DNA from: JBGRQB01 sp041725875
GTDB taxonomy: Bacteria > Bacteroidota > Ignavibacteria > Ignavibacteriales > Melioribacteraceae
Assembly (NCBI GenBank): GCA_041725875.1
Contig: JBGRQB010000024.1
Location: forward strand, 1-34,758
Reading direction: 5' to 3'
Length of the DNA stretch: 34,758 nucleotides
Made by a program: the position numbers and the translations under genes
Notes under the pieces: generated by a model
The model's input: the letters and a program-made list of their open reading frames with translations, nothing else
Told to the model about the DNA's origin: nothing
Databases searched by the model: none
Shown: in pieces, positions 1 to 8,850 of the stretch
How positions within the stretch are numbered: the stretch's first letter is position 1
How the letters are laid out: every line of letters starts with the position of its first letter

Positions 1-66
1 AATCACAATTGCAAAACGAGTCCCTTCATTAGCGGCAATTTTTAATTAAAAAGAGGAGAATTTAAT

Positions 67-1161
67 ATGCAAAAAGATATGCATTATTATGGAATTTATG
101 TATTAGCAAGAGCTGCTGGTATTAAAAAAGAAACAGCTCAAATTATAGCTTCATCATCTCAATTCGTAGATGATTCAGTTGAAAAGATTGATTATGATCA
201 TATTGATGGAAGTAAAATTAAATCGGTTGCAACAGCACACCATTCAATCGATATTAAGAATGTTGACCCAGTTGATCAAAGATACGTTTGGGTTCCTTTT
301 CATTTTTTACCAGGAGGAAAAGGAGAGACTTTTACTGAAAAATTAATTTGTGTAAAAAATAGTAATATAGCAATTGAAATGAGAGATAATGCAATAGCAA
401 ATTATGACAAAGAATTTTCAGCTGAGTTGATGGGTGTTACAGCTCATGTTTATGCTGATACTTTTGCACACTATGGATTTTCGGGTGTAAGTTCAACAAA
501 AAACCAAATTATTAATGATTCTATAAATGTTGAGGTAGTGAATCCAGATGTTAAAGATTATATAGAAGGAAAGTTTAAAGCGTTTTTTGATGATTTCAAT
601 CCTATCTATGAAAATATAAGATCGATAATATCAACTGCTGCGGAAACATTTTCAGGAGCGTTAGGACACGGTGCTGTGGCAACTTATCCTGATAGGCCAT
701 ATTTGAAATGGAATTTTAAATATGAATATGATAGGATTGATGATTTAAAACTCGATACAAGAGATAACAAAGTAACATTTATGGAAGCTTGCGAACAGTT
801 ATTTAATATGTTCAAGGAATATGCAAATAATAAAATAGATGTTAAAGATGTAAACATAAATCAGACTTTTGAAGATATTAAAGAGAATATTTCAGATATT
901 ATTTCTTTTGAAGGGAATAAAAAAGATCGTTCAGAACAATGGTCTAAATCTTTAAGAGAAAACTTATTCTTTGAATCTGATGAAACTGAAGTCCCCAAAT
1001 ATCTAGGTCTTGATTGGTTAGAAGAGTTGGAAAATTTAGATAATTCTGATATTGAAGATTTATCAAGCTTAGAGGTATATAAATATTTCCAAGCAGCAGA
1101 ATATCATTTAAATTACGTGTTAAGGGAGCTGTTACCGAAAAACGAAATCTACGTAATTTAA
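67..1161 (+). CDS. DUF6765-like protein
   Basis: A 364-residue soluble protein with no signal peptide or membrane segment. The opening MQKDMHYYGIYVLARAAG, the early FVDDS motif, the WVPFHFLPGG motif near residue 75 and the histidine-rich AHVYADTFAHYGFSG stretch near residue 127 match what I recall of the DUF6765 family, whose biochemical role is not established. The His/Asp pattern (HxxxDxxxH) could bind metal, loosely like zinc-dependent phospholipases; that is inference. The C-terminal third is acidic and helical. An AAGAGGAG ribosome site lies about seven bases before the ATG, supporting this start over the second ATG at codon 5. The gene stands alone and is followed by two rightward hairpins. 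Confidence 0.75.
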   Translation: MQKDMHYYGIYVLARAAGIKKETAQIIASSSQFVDDSVEKIDYDHIDGSKIKSVATAHHSIDIKNVDPVDQRYVWVPFHFLPGGKGETFTEKLICVKNSNIAIEMRDNAIANYDKEFSAELMGVTAHVYADTFAHYGFSGVSSTKNQIINDSINVEVVNPDVKDYIEGKFKAFFDDFNPIYENIRSIISTAAETFSGALGHGAVATYPDRPYLKWNFKYEYDRIDDLKLDTRDNKVTFMEACEQLFNMFKEYANNKIDVKDVNINQTFEDIKENISDIISFEGNKKDRSEQWSKSLRENLFFESDETEVPKYLGLDWLEELENLDNSDIEDLSSLEVYKYFQAAEYHLNYVLRELLPKNEIYVI

Positions 1162-1192
1162 TAACTCCTCTTCGATTTACAGCCCTTTCTTT

Positions 1193-1214
1193 TACAAGCG
1201 AGGGCTTGTATTTT
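1193..1214 (+). terminator. weak hairpin after the DUF6765-like gene
   Basis: TACAAGC and GCTTGTA form a 7-bp stem around a GAGG loop, followed by TTTTATT. It starts 32 bases after the stop codon. The U-tract is short, so it may only assist the stronger hairpin about 80 bases further on. Confidence 0.4.
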
Positions 1215-1294
1215 ATTAGATTCAATAAAATTGAAACTCCTAAAATGTTATATTTCTATTATGGAAATGAAAGAGAACTAAAATAAATTTCAAC

Positions 1295-1318
1295 CCCCGG
1301 CTTTGAGTCGGGGTTTTT
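1295..1318 (+). terminator. rho-independent terminator
   Basis: CCCCGGC pairs with GTCGGGG (one G-T wobble) around a TTTGA loop and is followed directly by TTTTT. It is the only G+C-rich patch in an A+T-rich gap. It faces the right way to end rightward transcription from the DUF6765-like gene before it runs into the convergent hydrolase gene. Confidence 0.8.
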
Positions 1319-1388
1319 GATTGAGATTTATTTTCGTTTATTGTTAATCTACTATCAGTTCTGTTACTTCTGTGCAAGTAAAAATATT

Positions 1389-2810
1389 TTACATCCAAAT
1401 TGGAATACCTATCACCCCATTAACGAAAAAGTGAATTGTAAAAATCAGGTTGAATAAAGATATCAATGCTGAATAGAAGTAGAAAAATCTGGACATTTTT
1501 ACATTACGGTTTTTGAAGATATAAAAAATATTCCAAACAGAAGCCAGCGCGTAACAAATACCACATAGATATAATAAAATTGAATAAACGTTTACCGTTC
1601 CATACAATTTATACCAATCAGCTCTTGTATCACCATTTGTTACCATTATATAGTAAACGAGAAAAATTATTGCGCTATTAAGTATTGGACCTAAACTTAT
1701 TTTTACGGCCACTTTGTTTTTCTTGATCAAATACACAACTAACCAAATTAAACCCAAAGTTGGTGCAACATATAAAATTACAAGAAAGGAGTAGATTATA
1801 GTTAGCAACGTATAAGCCCGAAACGGTGATATCTTCTTTAAAAAATTGTGTGAAAAGATTATCTGCCCCTCAACAGGATCATCCAGTATTGCCAATCCTA
1901 CTCTGTCTTTTCCGGCGTAGCAAAATTCATTATTACTAATTTGCACATACTTTACAGTTGAGTTTCCCCGCATCATAGATTTGGAATAGAGAGTGTCATT
2001 TTTTACCCATACCTTTTGTATATTCTTTGCAGGTTCTATAAAAGAAAGAATATCAAGTTTTGGTTCTATACAAGTGTAATATCCTGTTGGATCAATAGAT
2101 AAAGAACGCTTTTCATATTTTCTTTTGACAGGCTTTTTTAATCCTTTGGTTTGATAATCTTTAATTAGTGAAGTGATCTTTTCAAGTATAAAATCGTCAC
2201 CATTGTTAATCATAGCAACGTAACCAAGTTTGTGATTGGACAAGTATCCAATTGCTGCAAAAGCACCCGGAACGCTTCCGATTGTGTCGTAATATAAAAA
2301 CCCCTTATGTTCAGACCCATAGCTGAACATACCGAAATTTTTAAACAACTCTAACTTTGTTAATTTTTCCATACTTTCTGCTTTTTTGAATCTTGCCATC
2401 GAGCTTTCAGAAAGAATTTGCACTCCGTTAACTTTTCCTTTATTCATAAACAGTTCAAGGAGTTTCATCATCTCTTTGGGAGAAGCATTCAAAGCAGCAG
2501 CCGGACGATAAAGCAGATGTAAATAATTTAATTTTTTCCCGTTCTCATATAGTTGAGCAGCTCTTTTTTTATAATGGGCAGTTTGAAAAAAACTCATATT
2601 TTTAATGCCCATTGGTTTAAACAAATGCATCTCAACATATTCATCAAAACTCATTTGAGATAACTTTTCAACTATATAAGCAGCTGTAGCCGAACCAACG
2701 TTACTCTCGTTTATTCTTGTTCCGGGGACAAAGCGTGATTTTCTTGATTTTGGACAAAATTCAAGAACCTCTTTCAAAGTTTTTGGAGTCGGGTCATCAT
2801 AACCAAGTTC
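1389..2810 (-). pseudogene. class-C beta-lactamase-like hydrolase, C-terminal part with membrane domain
   Basis: Continuation, in the same frame, of the hydrolase cut by the TAA at 2811-2813; the first internal ATG is at 2777. It carries the rest of the hydrolase domain (ELGYDDPTPKTLKEV onward, then SNVGSATAAYIVEKL and GSVPGAFAAIGYL), followed by about four hydrophobic helices, so the intact protein would have been a periplasmic domain anchored by a C-terminal membrane bundle. Two usual catalytic landmarks look lost. The family's YxN appears as ESN (in RINESNVGS), and the HxG before SVPG reads TIG. So even a readthrough product may be inactive as a hydrolase. Alignment of the last two motifs was by eye. 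Confidence 0.7.
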
Positions 2811-3257
2811 TTATATATGCCAGTAACTCCACCCGGAAGTATGATCAAGCAAATGTTCTATTCTAACAGGGTTTGAATCTTCCCACGGATTTTCAAACTC
2901 AATTTCCGGAATTATATCTCTGATTTTATCTTTAAGTGATAGTTTACCTTCTTCCTGAAGCTTTAATATCGCACACGAAACAATTAATTTAGAAATTGAA
3001 CCTACTCTGAAGATTGTAGATTCATTCACATCTATATTGTTTTCTACATCTGCTTTGCCAAGACCTCCAACCCATACAGTTGAATCCCCTTTTATCATAA
3101 CAACCCCAACACCCGGAGTTTTAGTTTTTTCTAATACTTCATTAATCGATTTTTTTAATTCAAACAAACTTTTATCAGACTCGTCTTGGGCAGTCAGTGT
3201 TGAAATACTAATAAAGCATATCAAAATTCCAATTATTATGTTTCTGACATTCAGCAT
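2811..3257 (-). pseudogene. class-C beta-lactamase-like serine hydrolase, N-terminal part ended by in-frame TAA
   Basis: This is the first 148 codons of a penicillin-binding-protein/beta-lactamase (class C) type serine hydrolase. It has a signal peptide (first ~24 residues, ending TAQ) and the catalytic SxxK motif as SISK (Ser87, Lys90) in FRVGSISK. The typical HLLDHTSGW block comes just before the stop. The TAA at 2811-2813 is in the same frame as the downstream open frame, so a single nonsense codon splits what should be one protein of about 622 residues. GGAG lies eight bases upstream of the ATG. The stop could be real decay, a sequencing error or, less likely, readthrough. The N-terminal fragment alone could not form the whole fold. 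Confidence 0.75.
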
Positions 3258-3635
3258 TGATTTTTCTCCGTATATAGTGTAGATAATTCTGGAATCAATT
3301 TTATGATTGTAAAATGAATTACAAGCTTTTCGACGTTCCCTGACAAATGGAGTTCCCTGAAAATCTAAAAAAATACTTAAAGCTCTTATTTTGTTTATTA
3401 TCTATAATGATATTTAATTGAGTTGATGTAGTTGGGAATCTTGAAACGAGTCTCGTCATCTCATTCAGAGATATTTAAGAAGAAAGTTAACGAGATTATA
3501 GATTATCGAGATAAAAAAATTAAGATAAAATTACGGTTTTGAACTAAACTGGTTAGATAGAATTGTATACAATTTTTGATCATGCATTAATTTATGAACT
3601 AAATTCTATAAATAATGAAGCAATCCTTTTACCTC
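3258..3635. other. intergenic region, no gene seen
   Basis: This 378-base A+T-rich gap separates two leftward genes. It must hold the promoter of the broken hydrolase gene, but I see no convincing promoter match. A short perfect palindrome, ACGAGTCTCGT, lies near 3446. I see no RNA gene or small reading frame with a ribosome site. Confidence 0.5.
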
Positions 3636-4418
3636 TCAAAATTCTTTTTTTCTCATTAAATATACACAATATGCTAGTAGAGGGAAATATGATATAATTA
3701 AAAATGATAAAGTCGTTAATTGCTCACCACTAATATCGTTCCCCTTTGCCGCTAGATTTATAAACTTAAGGGTCTGTGGCAGCAACTCATATAAAACATT
3801 AAGAATATTTAATAAGATCTCAGAAAAATCTGAAAAAAGTTTTTCTCTTAATTCGAGCATAGGTGAAAAAACTAAAATATAAAAGAATCCGACTGCTACA
3901 CTCATTGAATAATTTTCAAAAACAAGTATGGCTATATACTGAATGATAAAAATCCCAAACAGTATGATTGGAATATAGAGACAGGTAAGTAAAAAACTAA
4001 ATGACAATATTCCGTTAGATATATATAATCCAAGTAATATTAAAACTCCCGTCAATAAGGAAAAAATATAATATGAAGTAATAATACCAATTGATGTGTG
4101 AGTTAATAAATCAATTCTTGAAAAAGATTTACCAAGCACAAAGTGAACACTTTTTTTATGCATTAAATCTAATAACAACTTTGGAGTAGTAATAATAGTT
4201 AAGAAGCAGATAACATATATTAAATAGGAAATCCAAATTTCACCATTGTTGGCAATCATACGATTCATTTTGATACTAAAAATTGTTATCTCAGTTATAT
4301 TATTTTCAGAAACTATATTCATTCCAAAAAACAATAAGGAGATTGCAAAGGATAAGATTACCCAAACTTTGTGAGTTGATTGCCTTAGAGATGAATTTAG
4401 AATATTCTTATACAACAT
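3636..4418 (-). CDS. ABC-2 type transporter permease
   Basis: A 260-residue integral membrane protein with about six hydrophobic helices (near residues 18-36, 62-80, 108-130, 138-163, 167-185 and 234-254) and a basic C-terminus (MRKKEF). The size and topology fit an ABC-2 permease. Its start follows the stop of the ATPase gene by only five bases, and its GAGGAGAA ribosome site overlaps the end of that gene, so the two are cotranscribed. The substrate is unknown. The secreted small peptide encoded just upstream suggests export of, or self-protection from, that peptide, as in LanFEG-type immunity exporters; that link is inference. The function call rests on context and topology rather than a diagnostic motif. 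Confidence 0.8.
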   Translation of the reverse strand: MLYKNILNSSLRQSTHKVWVILSFAISLLFFGMNIVSENNITEITIFSIKMNRMIANNGEIWISYLIYVICFLTIITTPKLLLDLMHKKSVHFVLGKSFSRIDLLTHTSIGIITSYYIFSLLTGVLILLGLYISNGILSFSFLLTCLYIPIILFGIFIIQYIAILVFENYSMSVAVGFFYILVFSPMLELREKLFSDFSEILLNILNVLYELLPQTLKFINLAAKGNDISGEQLTTLSFLIISYFPLLAYCVYLMRKKEF

Positions 4419-4423
4419 ACTTT

Positions 4424-5140
4424 TTAATTCTCCTCTATATAATTGCGATAAAAACTTTCCAAATTAGTATGTTGTTTTAACGCTTCATTTTTAGTGCATT
4501 TAATAATAAACTTACCCGCTTTAATAATTGCAATTTCATCACTAATATCCTCAACATCACTTAAGATATGGGTTGTAATAATTATTGTTACCCCATTATT
4601 TTTAAGATCATTTAAATAATTAATCATATTGCTTCTTTGTATCGGATCCAAACCATTAAAAGGCTCATCAAATATTAATATATTCGGATTTCCTAACAAC
4701 GAATATATTAAAGCTACTTTTTGTTTATTTCCTTTTGAGAGTGCAGATATTTTCTTTTCCACATCAATTTGAAAATCTAATGAATTAATTAAATAATCAA
4801 TTTGATTTAATAATGTCTTTTTCGAAAGTGATGAAACATTGCTAAAGCTTAATAAAAAATCTTTTACAATAAGATCATTCGGTAATTCGAATTCTTCGGG
4901 CAAATAGCCAATTGTTTTTCTAACAGTTTTATCTTTATGAGATTTTTCTAAAATTGTAATTTGTCCGTTATCTGGAAAAATTAAATCAAGTAGTAATTTT
5001 ATCAGTGTTGTTTTACCTGCTCCGTTTGGACCCAATAAGGTCAATATTTTACCGGAGTACACGTTCAGTTCGTCAACATCTAAATTAAACTCACTATTTT
5101 TAAAAGATTTTTTAACCTTTTGAAACTTAATAACTTCCAA
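4424..5140 (-). CDS. ABC transporter ATP-binding protein (ABC-2 type)
   Basis: A 238-residue nucleotide-binding subunit with all expected motifs: Walker A GPNGAGKT (37-44), signature LSKGNKQK (134-141; the usual LSxGxxQ form of this subgroup), Walker B ILIFDEP (154-160) and the H-loop histidine at about 191 in ITTHILSD. It should energise the permease encoded five bases downstream. The start is TTG, preceded by AAAGGAA at good spacing; no ATG fits. The small-peptide gene ends about 70 bases upstream on the same strand, so the three probably form one unit. The family is diverse (drug, lipid, bacteriocin immunity, Na+), and nothing in the sequence fixes the substrate. Confidence 0.92.
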   Translation of the reverse strand: MEVIKFQKVKKSFKNSEFNLDVDELNVYSGKILTLLGPNGAGKTTLIKLLLDLIFPDNGQITILEKSHKDKTVRKTIGYLPEEFELPNDLIVKDFLLSFSNVSSLSKKTLLNQIDYLINSLDFQIDVEKKISALSKGNKQKVALIYSLLGNPNILIFDEPFNGLDPIQRSNMINYLNDLKNNGVTIIITTHILSDVEDISDEIAIIKAGKFIIKCTKNEALKQHTNLESFYRNYIEEN

Positions 5141-5211
5141 ATTATTCCTTTATCTTAATTTTATTAAATCACTTGCCAAATGTTTCCATTTGGTAAGCTA
5201 TATTTGTCAGA

Positions 5212-5397
5212 TTAACAGCCTAAATAACCAATTCCACAACCAATCCATAAAAATGGTGCTAAAAAAAGTACTTCAGGAGTAGTAGCTCAATCTTTTAATG
5301 CTTCTTCACAATATCCTGCATTTGTTGGGGCTGAAAAACTACCTGCCATAACTACAGCTAAAGTTATACCTGATAATATTTTTTTTACTTTTTTCAT
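5212..5397 (-). CDS. putative small secreted Cys peptide with in-frame TGA
   Basis: A 61-codon frame found by eye. It opens with a clear signal peptide (MKKVKK, a hydrophobic core, then an APTNA/G-type cleavage site near residue 27). The mature part begins GYCEEALKD, then codon 37 is TGA (5287-5289), then continues ATTPEVLFLAPFLWIGCGIG and ends LGC before TAA. Cysteines are at 30, 54 and 61. If codon 37 were Cys (one base from TGT/TGC), the spacing would be C-x6-C-x16-C-x6-C, a symmetrical pattern that makes a real Cys-like residue there plausible. AAAGAG precedes the ATG. The options are nonsense mutation, sequencing error or selenocysteine. The ABC-2 exporter genes follow on the same strand. 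I do not recognise a named family. Confidence 0.5.
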
Positions 5398-5517
5398 TTC
5401 TAATCTCTTTTGTTTAATGTTTGTTTTGATAATTCGGGGGAAGATCACTATTTATCTTAGTAAGTTTCATAAAATTTGTTTTTAGCAAGGCTCCTTATTA
5501 TTAATCTTTATGTATTA

Positions 5518-5972
5518 TCACTTAGTAAGTAACATTTTAATAGTTTTATTAAAATTTGTGGAAACAATTTTACAATAATATATACCACTTGGTAAACTTG
5601 ATCCATCAAAATTTACACTATGCGTTCCAGCTGATTTTTCACTATTCACAAGTGTCTTAATTTCCTGTCCCAGCATATCGTAAACTACAATTTTCACATT
5701 AGAACTCTCTTTAATTGAGTACTCAATTTTAGTCGTTGGATTAAAAGGATTAGGATAATTTGAAATTTCATTACTAATCTTTGTTTTTGCAATTTCTAGA
5801 TTTTCTATAACTTCTTCCTTGTTACTTCTATCTGGTACCCCAATTTTCCCAGTAAACTTAATTTTATCTGTAAAAATTGATCTATATTGAGTGTTATTTC
5901 TTGCTCTTACTTTATAATAGACGTTTTTTTCCCAAACCGGCTTGGTAAAAACAATTTGATTATCTATTATAA
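5518..5972 (-). pseudogene. detached C-terminal part of the S8 protease: end of Fn3 domain plus type IX sorting tail
   Basis: This frame continues the protease gene after a one-base shift near 5962-5973. It starts at IDNQIVFTKPVWEKN and has the Fn3-like ending NVYYKVRARN. A linker follows, then a type IX secretion sorting domain: YPNPFNPTTKIEYSI, VYDMLGQEIKTL, then GIYYCKIVS and the basic end KMLLTK before TGA. Removing one A from the CTTATAATAGATAA stretch would rejoin it to the protease, giving a normal protein of about 654 residues. It has no start codon or ribosome site of its own. Without the tail, the protease would reach the periplasm but lose its outer-membrane export and anchoring signal. 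Confidence 0.75.
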
Positions 5973-7480
5973 GTGGTTATAGAAGGCCACACAATACTTC
6001 TTAATATCCAATTTTCATTACCATATTTACGATAAATTTCGTAACCAATTATATTAGGATCTGTACTCACTTCCCAAGAAATTTGTGGATGATCACTATT
6101 AGCAACAAATCTAAAATTGTTTGGAGTTGTTGGGGCACCTGTAGCTAAAGTAATTGCCACAGCCGCATCAATTCTTCCATTTCCCAATTGACCAACATAA
6201 GAAGGGTTTGTATTATCAATATTTACACAAGTTTGTGCAATGATATTTCTAACTTCTTGATTGGTAAAACTAATATTGACTGATTTAATTAATGCTGCCA
6301 AAGCACTAATTATTGATGTAGCAGAAGAGGTTGCTCCACCTCCAACTCCTTCGAAATGACTATCACTAGGAGGGTAATAACCACAAACTGCTAAGCCTTC
6401 AGTATTAGCGAATACTTCCAATGTTGAGCCATAATTTGAGTCAAACCTTTTTGTATCATCTATATCACATGCTCCCACACTTATAACTTCAGGCCACCCT
6501 GCAGGATAAACTGCTGATGATGAATTATAATTCTGAGCACAAGCCACTAAAACTATTCCAGCATTTACAGCCTTTCCACATGCACTTCGAATATCGGTTC
6601 GACTTGCCCACCAAGATGTTCCATAACTCATATTGATTACTGAAATATTATTCTCGATACAATAGTCAATAGCCTCTATTGTATTAGCTGCCCAATCCTC
6701 GGATACCTTTAAACCAATTACTTTTACTTTTGGTGCCATTCCAATTGCAAATCGGTCGTTTGCTACACAAAAAGGTCCTGTTACTTGAGAACCATGGTCT
6801 CTGGCATTTGAACCAGGCTCTATCATTTCGTGAATAGGATTATTATCTCCAGCTCTAAAATCCCACCCTACTATATCGTCTACATATCCGTTCCCGTCAT
6901 TATCAATTCCATCACCTGTTATTGTTCCATTTATCCAATCAATTGTTGTAGAAGAATTCATCTCTTCTTGGTTAATATAAATATTATCTCTTAAATCAGG
7001 ATGAAACCAATCTAACCCCGTATCCAGAACTGCAACAATAATTTCATCTCTGCCTGCTTCAAGTTCCCAAGCTTTATGAAAATTCATTCTTAAAAGTGAT
7101 AGTAAATTGCTAAACTCTGGATCTGTAGGGATAGTTGTTATTGTTCCTCCCGTCATATTAATGTCATTATCTAATTTTTGCTTTGCTACATAACTAAAAA
7201 TCCCCGTATCATAAAGTTCTTTTTCTGATACTTCAGTTGAAAATTCTATAAGATATACATCCACATCTTGTAAAACATTTTTTAGTTTCAGTTTTCTAAT
7301 TTTTTTAATTTGCTTGGATTTTGCTAATTCCTTAAACCCTGAATTACTACTTATCACTATTTTATTTTTCATTTCTAAGTTAATGTTTTTATTCTTGTTA
7401 ATTTGCACCAAAAATTTTGGTTGTGCTGTTAACGAACAACATATAAAAAAAGAAACAAACAACAGCTTTAATAGTTTCAT
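5960..7480 (-). CDS. subtilisin-like (S8) secreted serine protease, frameshifted before its sorting tail
   Basis: A 506-residue open frame. It has a signal peptide (1-20), an inhibitor-like N-terminal region (about 21-105) and an S8 catalytic domain with Asp153 (AVLDTG), His229 (RDHGSQVTG) and Ser385 (GATSSAT, where the family usually has GTSMAxP). An acidic, possibly calcium-binding loop GDGIDNDGNGYVDD sits near 189-202. A fibronectin type III-like domain starts near 453 and is cut at 506 by a frameshift, with its remainder and the type IX tail in the next frame. AGAGGAAA precedes the ATG, and the gene starts 14 bases after the beta-helix gene ends, so they form an operon. The catalytic triad looks intact, so loss of the tail would affect export more than chemistry. 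Confidence 0.85.
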   Translation of the reverse strand: MKLLKLLFVSFFICCSLTAQPKFLVQINKNKNINLEMKNKIVISSNSGFKELAKSKQIKKIRKLKLKNVLQDVDVYLIEFSTEVSEKELYDTGIFSYVAKQKLDNDINMTGGTITTIPTDPEFSNLLSLLRMNFHKAWELEAGRDEIIVAVLDTGLDWFHPDLRDNIYINQEEMNSSTTIDWINGTITGDGIDNDGNGYVDDIVGWDFRAGDNNPIHEMIEPGSNARDHGSQVTGPFCVANDRFAIGMAPKVKVIGLKVSEDWAANTIEAIDYCIENNISVINMSYGTSWWASRTDIRSACGKAVNAGIVLVACAQNYNSSSAVYPAGWPEVISVGACDIDDTKRFDSNYGSTLEVFANTEGLAVCGYYPPSDSHFEGVGGGATSSATSIISALAALIKSVNISFTNQEVRNIIAQTCVNIDNTNPSYVGQLGNGRIDAAVAITLATGAPTTPNNFRFVANSDHPQISWEVSTDPNIIGYEIYRKYGNENWILRSIVWPSITTYNR

Positions 7481-7494
7481 GTAAATTTTCCTCT

Positions 7495-8649
7495 TTATTT
7501 AATTAGAACAACTTTGATAATTTTGGATATATTCTTTGCTCTTACGTTTATAAAATATACTCCCGAAGGTTGATTGTTAAAGTTCAAGTCAATTTTATTC
7601 CTACCGGCCATTAATTCTTGCTTGCTCTTCAAACTACTAATTTCTTCTCCAACAGAATTTACTACATTCAGAGAAACAATTTCATTATTCGGTAGATTAA
7701 TGTAAAAACTAGTCGAAGGATTAAATGGGTTAGGAAAAGCATTTTCAAGATAGAATGTAATAGGTATTTCAAGAATATCTTTGATATCTAAATACTTCGG
7801 ATAATATAATGAACTAACAAAGAATTTTCCACAATTAAGAAAGTTATTATATCTAATTCCTGTGCTAGAGTTCACAGAGGAAAACTTGTTTAAACTAGCA
7901 GACCAAGGTATAAAATTAAAACTTGAAAAGTTATACCAATCAGGCATATTTGGATCATAATGAGTTGTATTGTCTTTAATTTTACTAGCAATAGAACTAC
8001 TATCGGTTAGTTCAAAATAATTATAGCTGCAATCAATATTTAATAATTTTAAACTATCTTCATTGTTTACACTAAATTTGTGTAATGATTTTTTACCTAA
8101 AATCCCTCCTAATTCAAAAACAATTGCTTCCCCTTTTTCTTCAAATGTGCAATTAAATATTCCAATTGAATTAGCTAATGTATCGACTAACTCTGTTGCT
8201 GCAAAATCCTCAAAGTTAACATAAATCCAAATGCCTCTTCCTTCTCCCGGATATTTTGGATGAACTTCGAAATAACAATTATTGATAAATAATTTAGGAA
8301 CTTTTTGGTAAATTTTATATAACTCGTAATTTTTTACAGCTATTGCTGAATGCCTGAATCTAATATTTTGAATTTCACAATCTTTTGGAGTGTTAAATAA
8401 TATAGACCAACCTTTGCCATTTATAATAGTACTATCTTTTGATTCACCTATAATTTTTAATTCTTTATTTTCTAATATAAAGTAATCGTAAATACCATTC
8501 TTAACAAAAATAGTATCTTTATCATTTGCTGAGTTTATTGCACTTTGTATATCTTGAAAATCACCTGATTCATTTACACTAACTACCAATTTTGTTTGAG
8601 CCAGATTTATTGTAACAAACACCATAAAAAACAACAGATACGATTTCAT
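7495..8649 (-). CDS. secreted parallel beta-helix protein with type IX secretion sorting tail
   Basis: A 384-residue protein with a signal peptide (about 1-17). The pectate-lyase-like opening has the phrase FQDIQSAINSANDKDTIFV (about 31-50), typical of right-handed beta-helix proteins of the pectinesterase/NosD kind. The middle is repetitive in style, rich in Asn and aromatic residues. The last ~80 residues form a type IX sorting domain: AFPNPFNPSTSFYINLP, then VVNSVGEEISSL, PSGVYFINVRA and a basic end KVVLIK. No catalytic residues can be assigned by eye, so it may bind or modify polysaccharide or act as a surface protein. It is the first gene of an operon with the S8 protease. A 10-bp inverted repeat lies about 50-75 bases upstream. 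Confidence 0.82.
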   Translation of the reverse strand: MKSYLLFFMVFVTINLAQTKLVVSVNESGDFQDIQSAINSANDKDTIFVKNGIYDYFILENKELKIIGESKDSTIINGKGWSILFNTPKDCEIQNIRFRHSAIAVKNYELYKIYQKVPKLFINNCYFEVHPKYPGEGRGIWIYVNFEDFAATELVDTLANSIGIFNCTFEEKGEAIVFELGGILGKKSLHKFSVNNEDSLKLLNIDCSYNYFELTDSSSIASKIKDNTTHYDPNMPDWYNFSSFNFIPWSASLNKFSSVNSSTGIRYNNFLNCGKFFVSSLYYPKYLDIKDILEIPITFYLENAFPNPFNPSTSFYINLPNNEIVSLNVVNSVGEEISSLKSKQELMAGRNKIDLNFNNQPSGVYFINVRAKNISKIIKVVLIK

Positions 8650-8697
8650 TTTTACCTCACGTATAATATTTTATTAGTGGAAATGATTGCTATCAAC

Positions 8698-8726
8698 ATT
8701 ACATTTATAATTAGTTTAAATGTAAT
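8698..8726. promoter_or_regulatory. 10-bp perfect inverted repeat upstream of the secreted operon
   Basis: ATTACATTTA and TAAATGTAAT form a perfect dyad with a 9-base spacer, centred about 63 bases upstream of the beta-helix gene's ATG. The position suits an operator in the promoter region. No T-run follows on either strand that would make it a terminator. No regulator gene is adjacent, so the partner is unknown. Confidence 0.45.
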
Positions 8727-8850
8727 ACCTACCTCTATATTAAAATATACTGATATTTCTTTATTTTTCGATTAGTGCTTATCCCGTAATTTGTCTTTTT
8801 TATCAATCCCGTTACATTATCCGATTACTTAATTACATCATTTTAGAATC

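Noticed and set aside
5212..5397. TGA read as tryptophan (alternative genetic code)
   Set aside because: TGA serves as the normal stop for uvrA and for the protease tail, so genome-wide reassignment is not supported.
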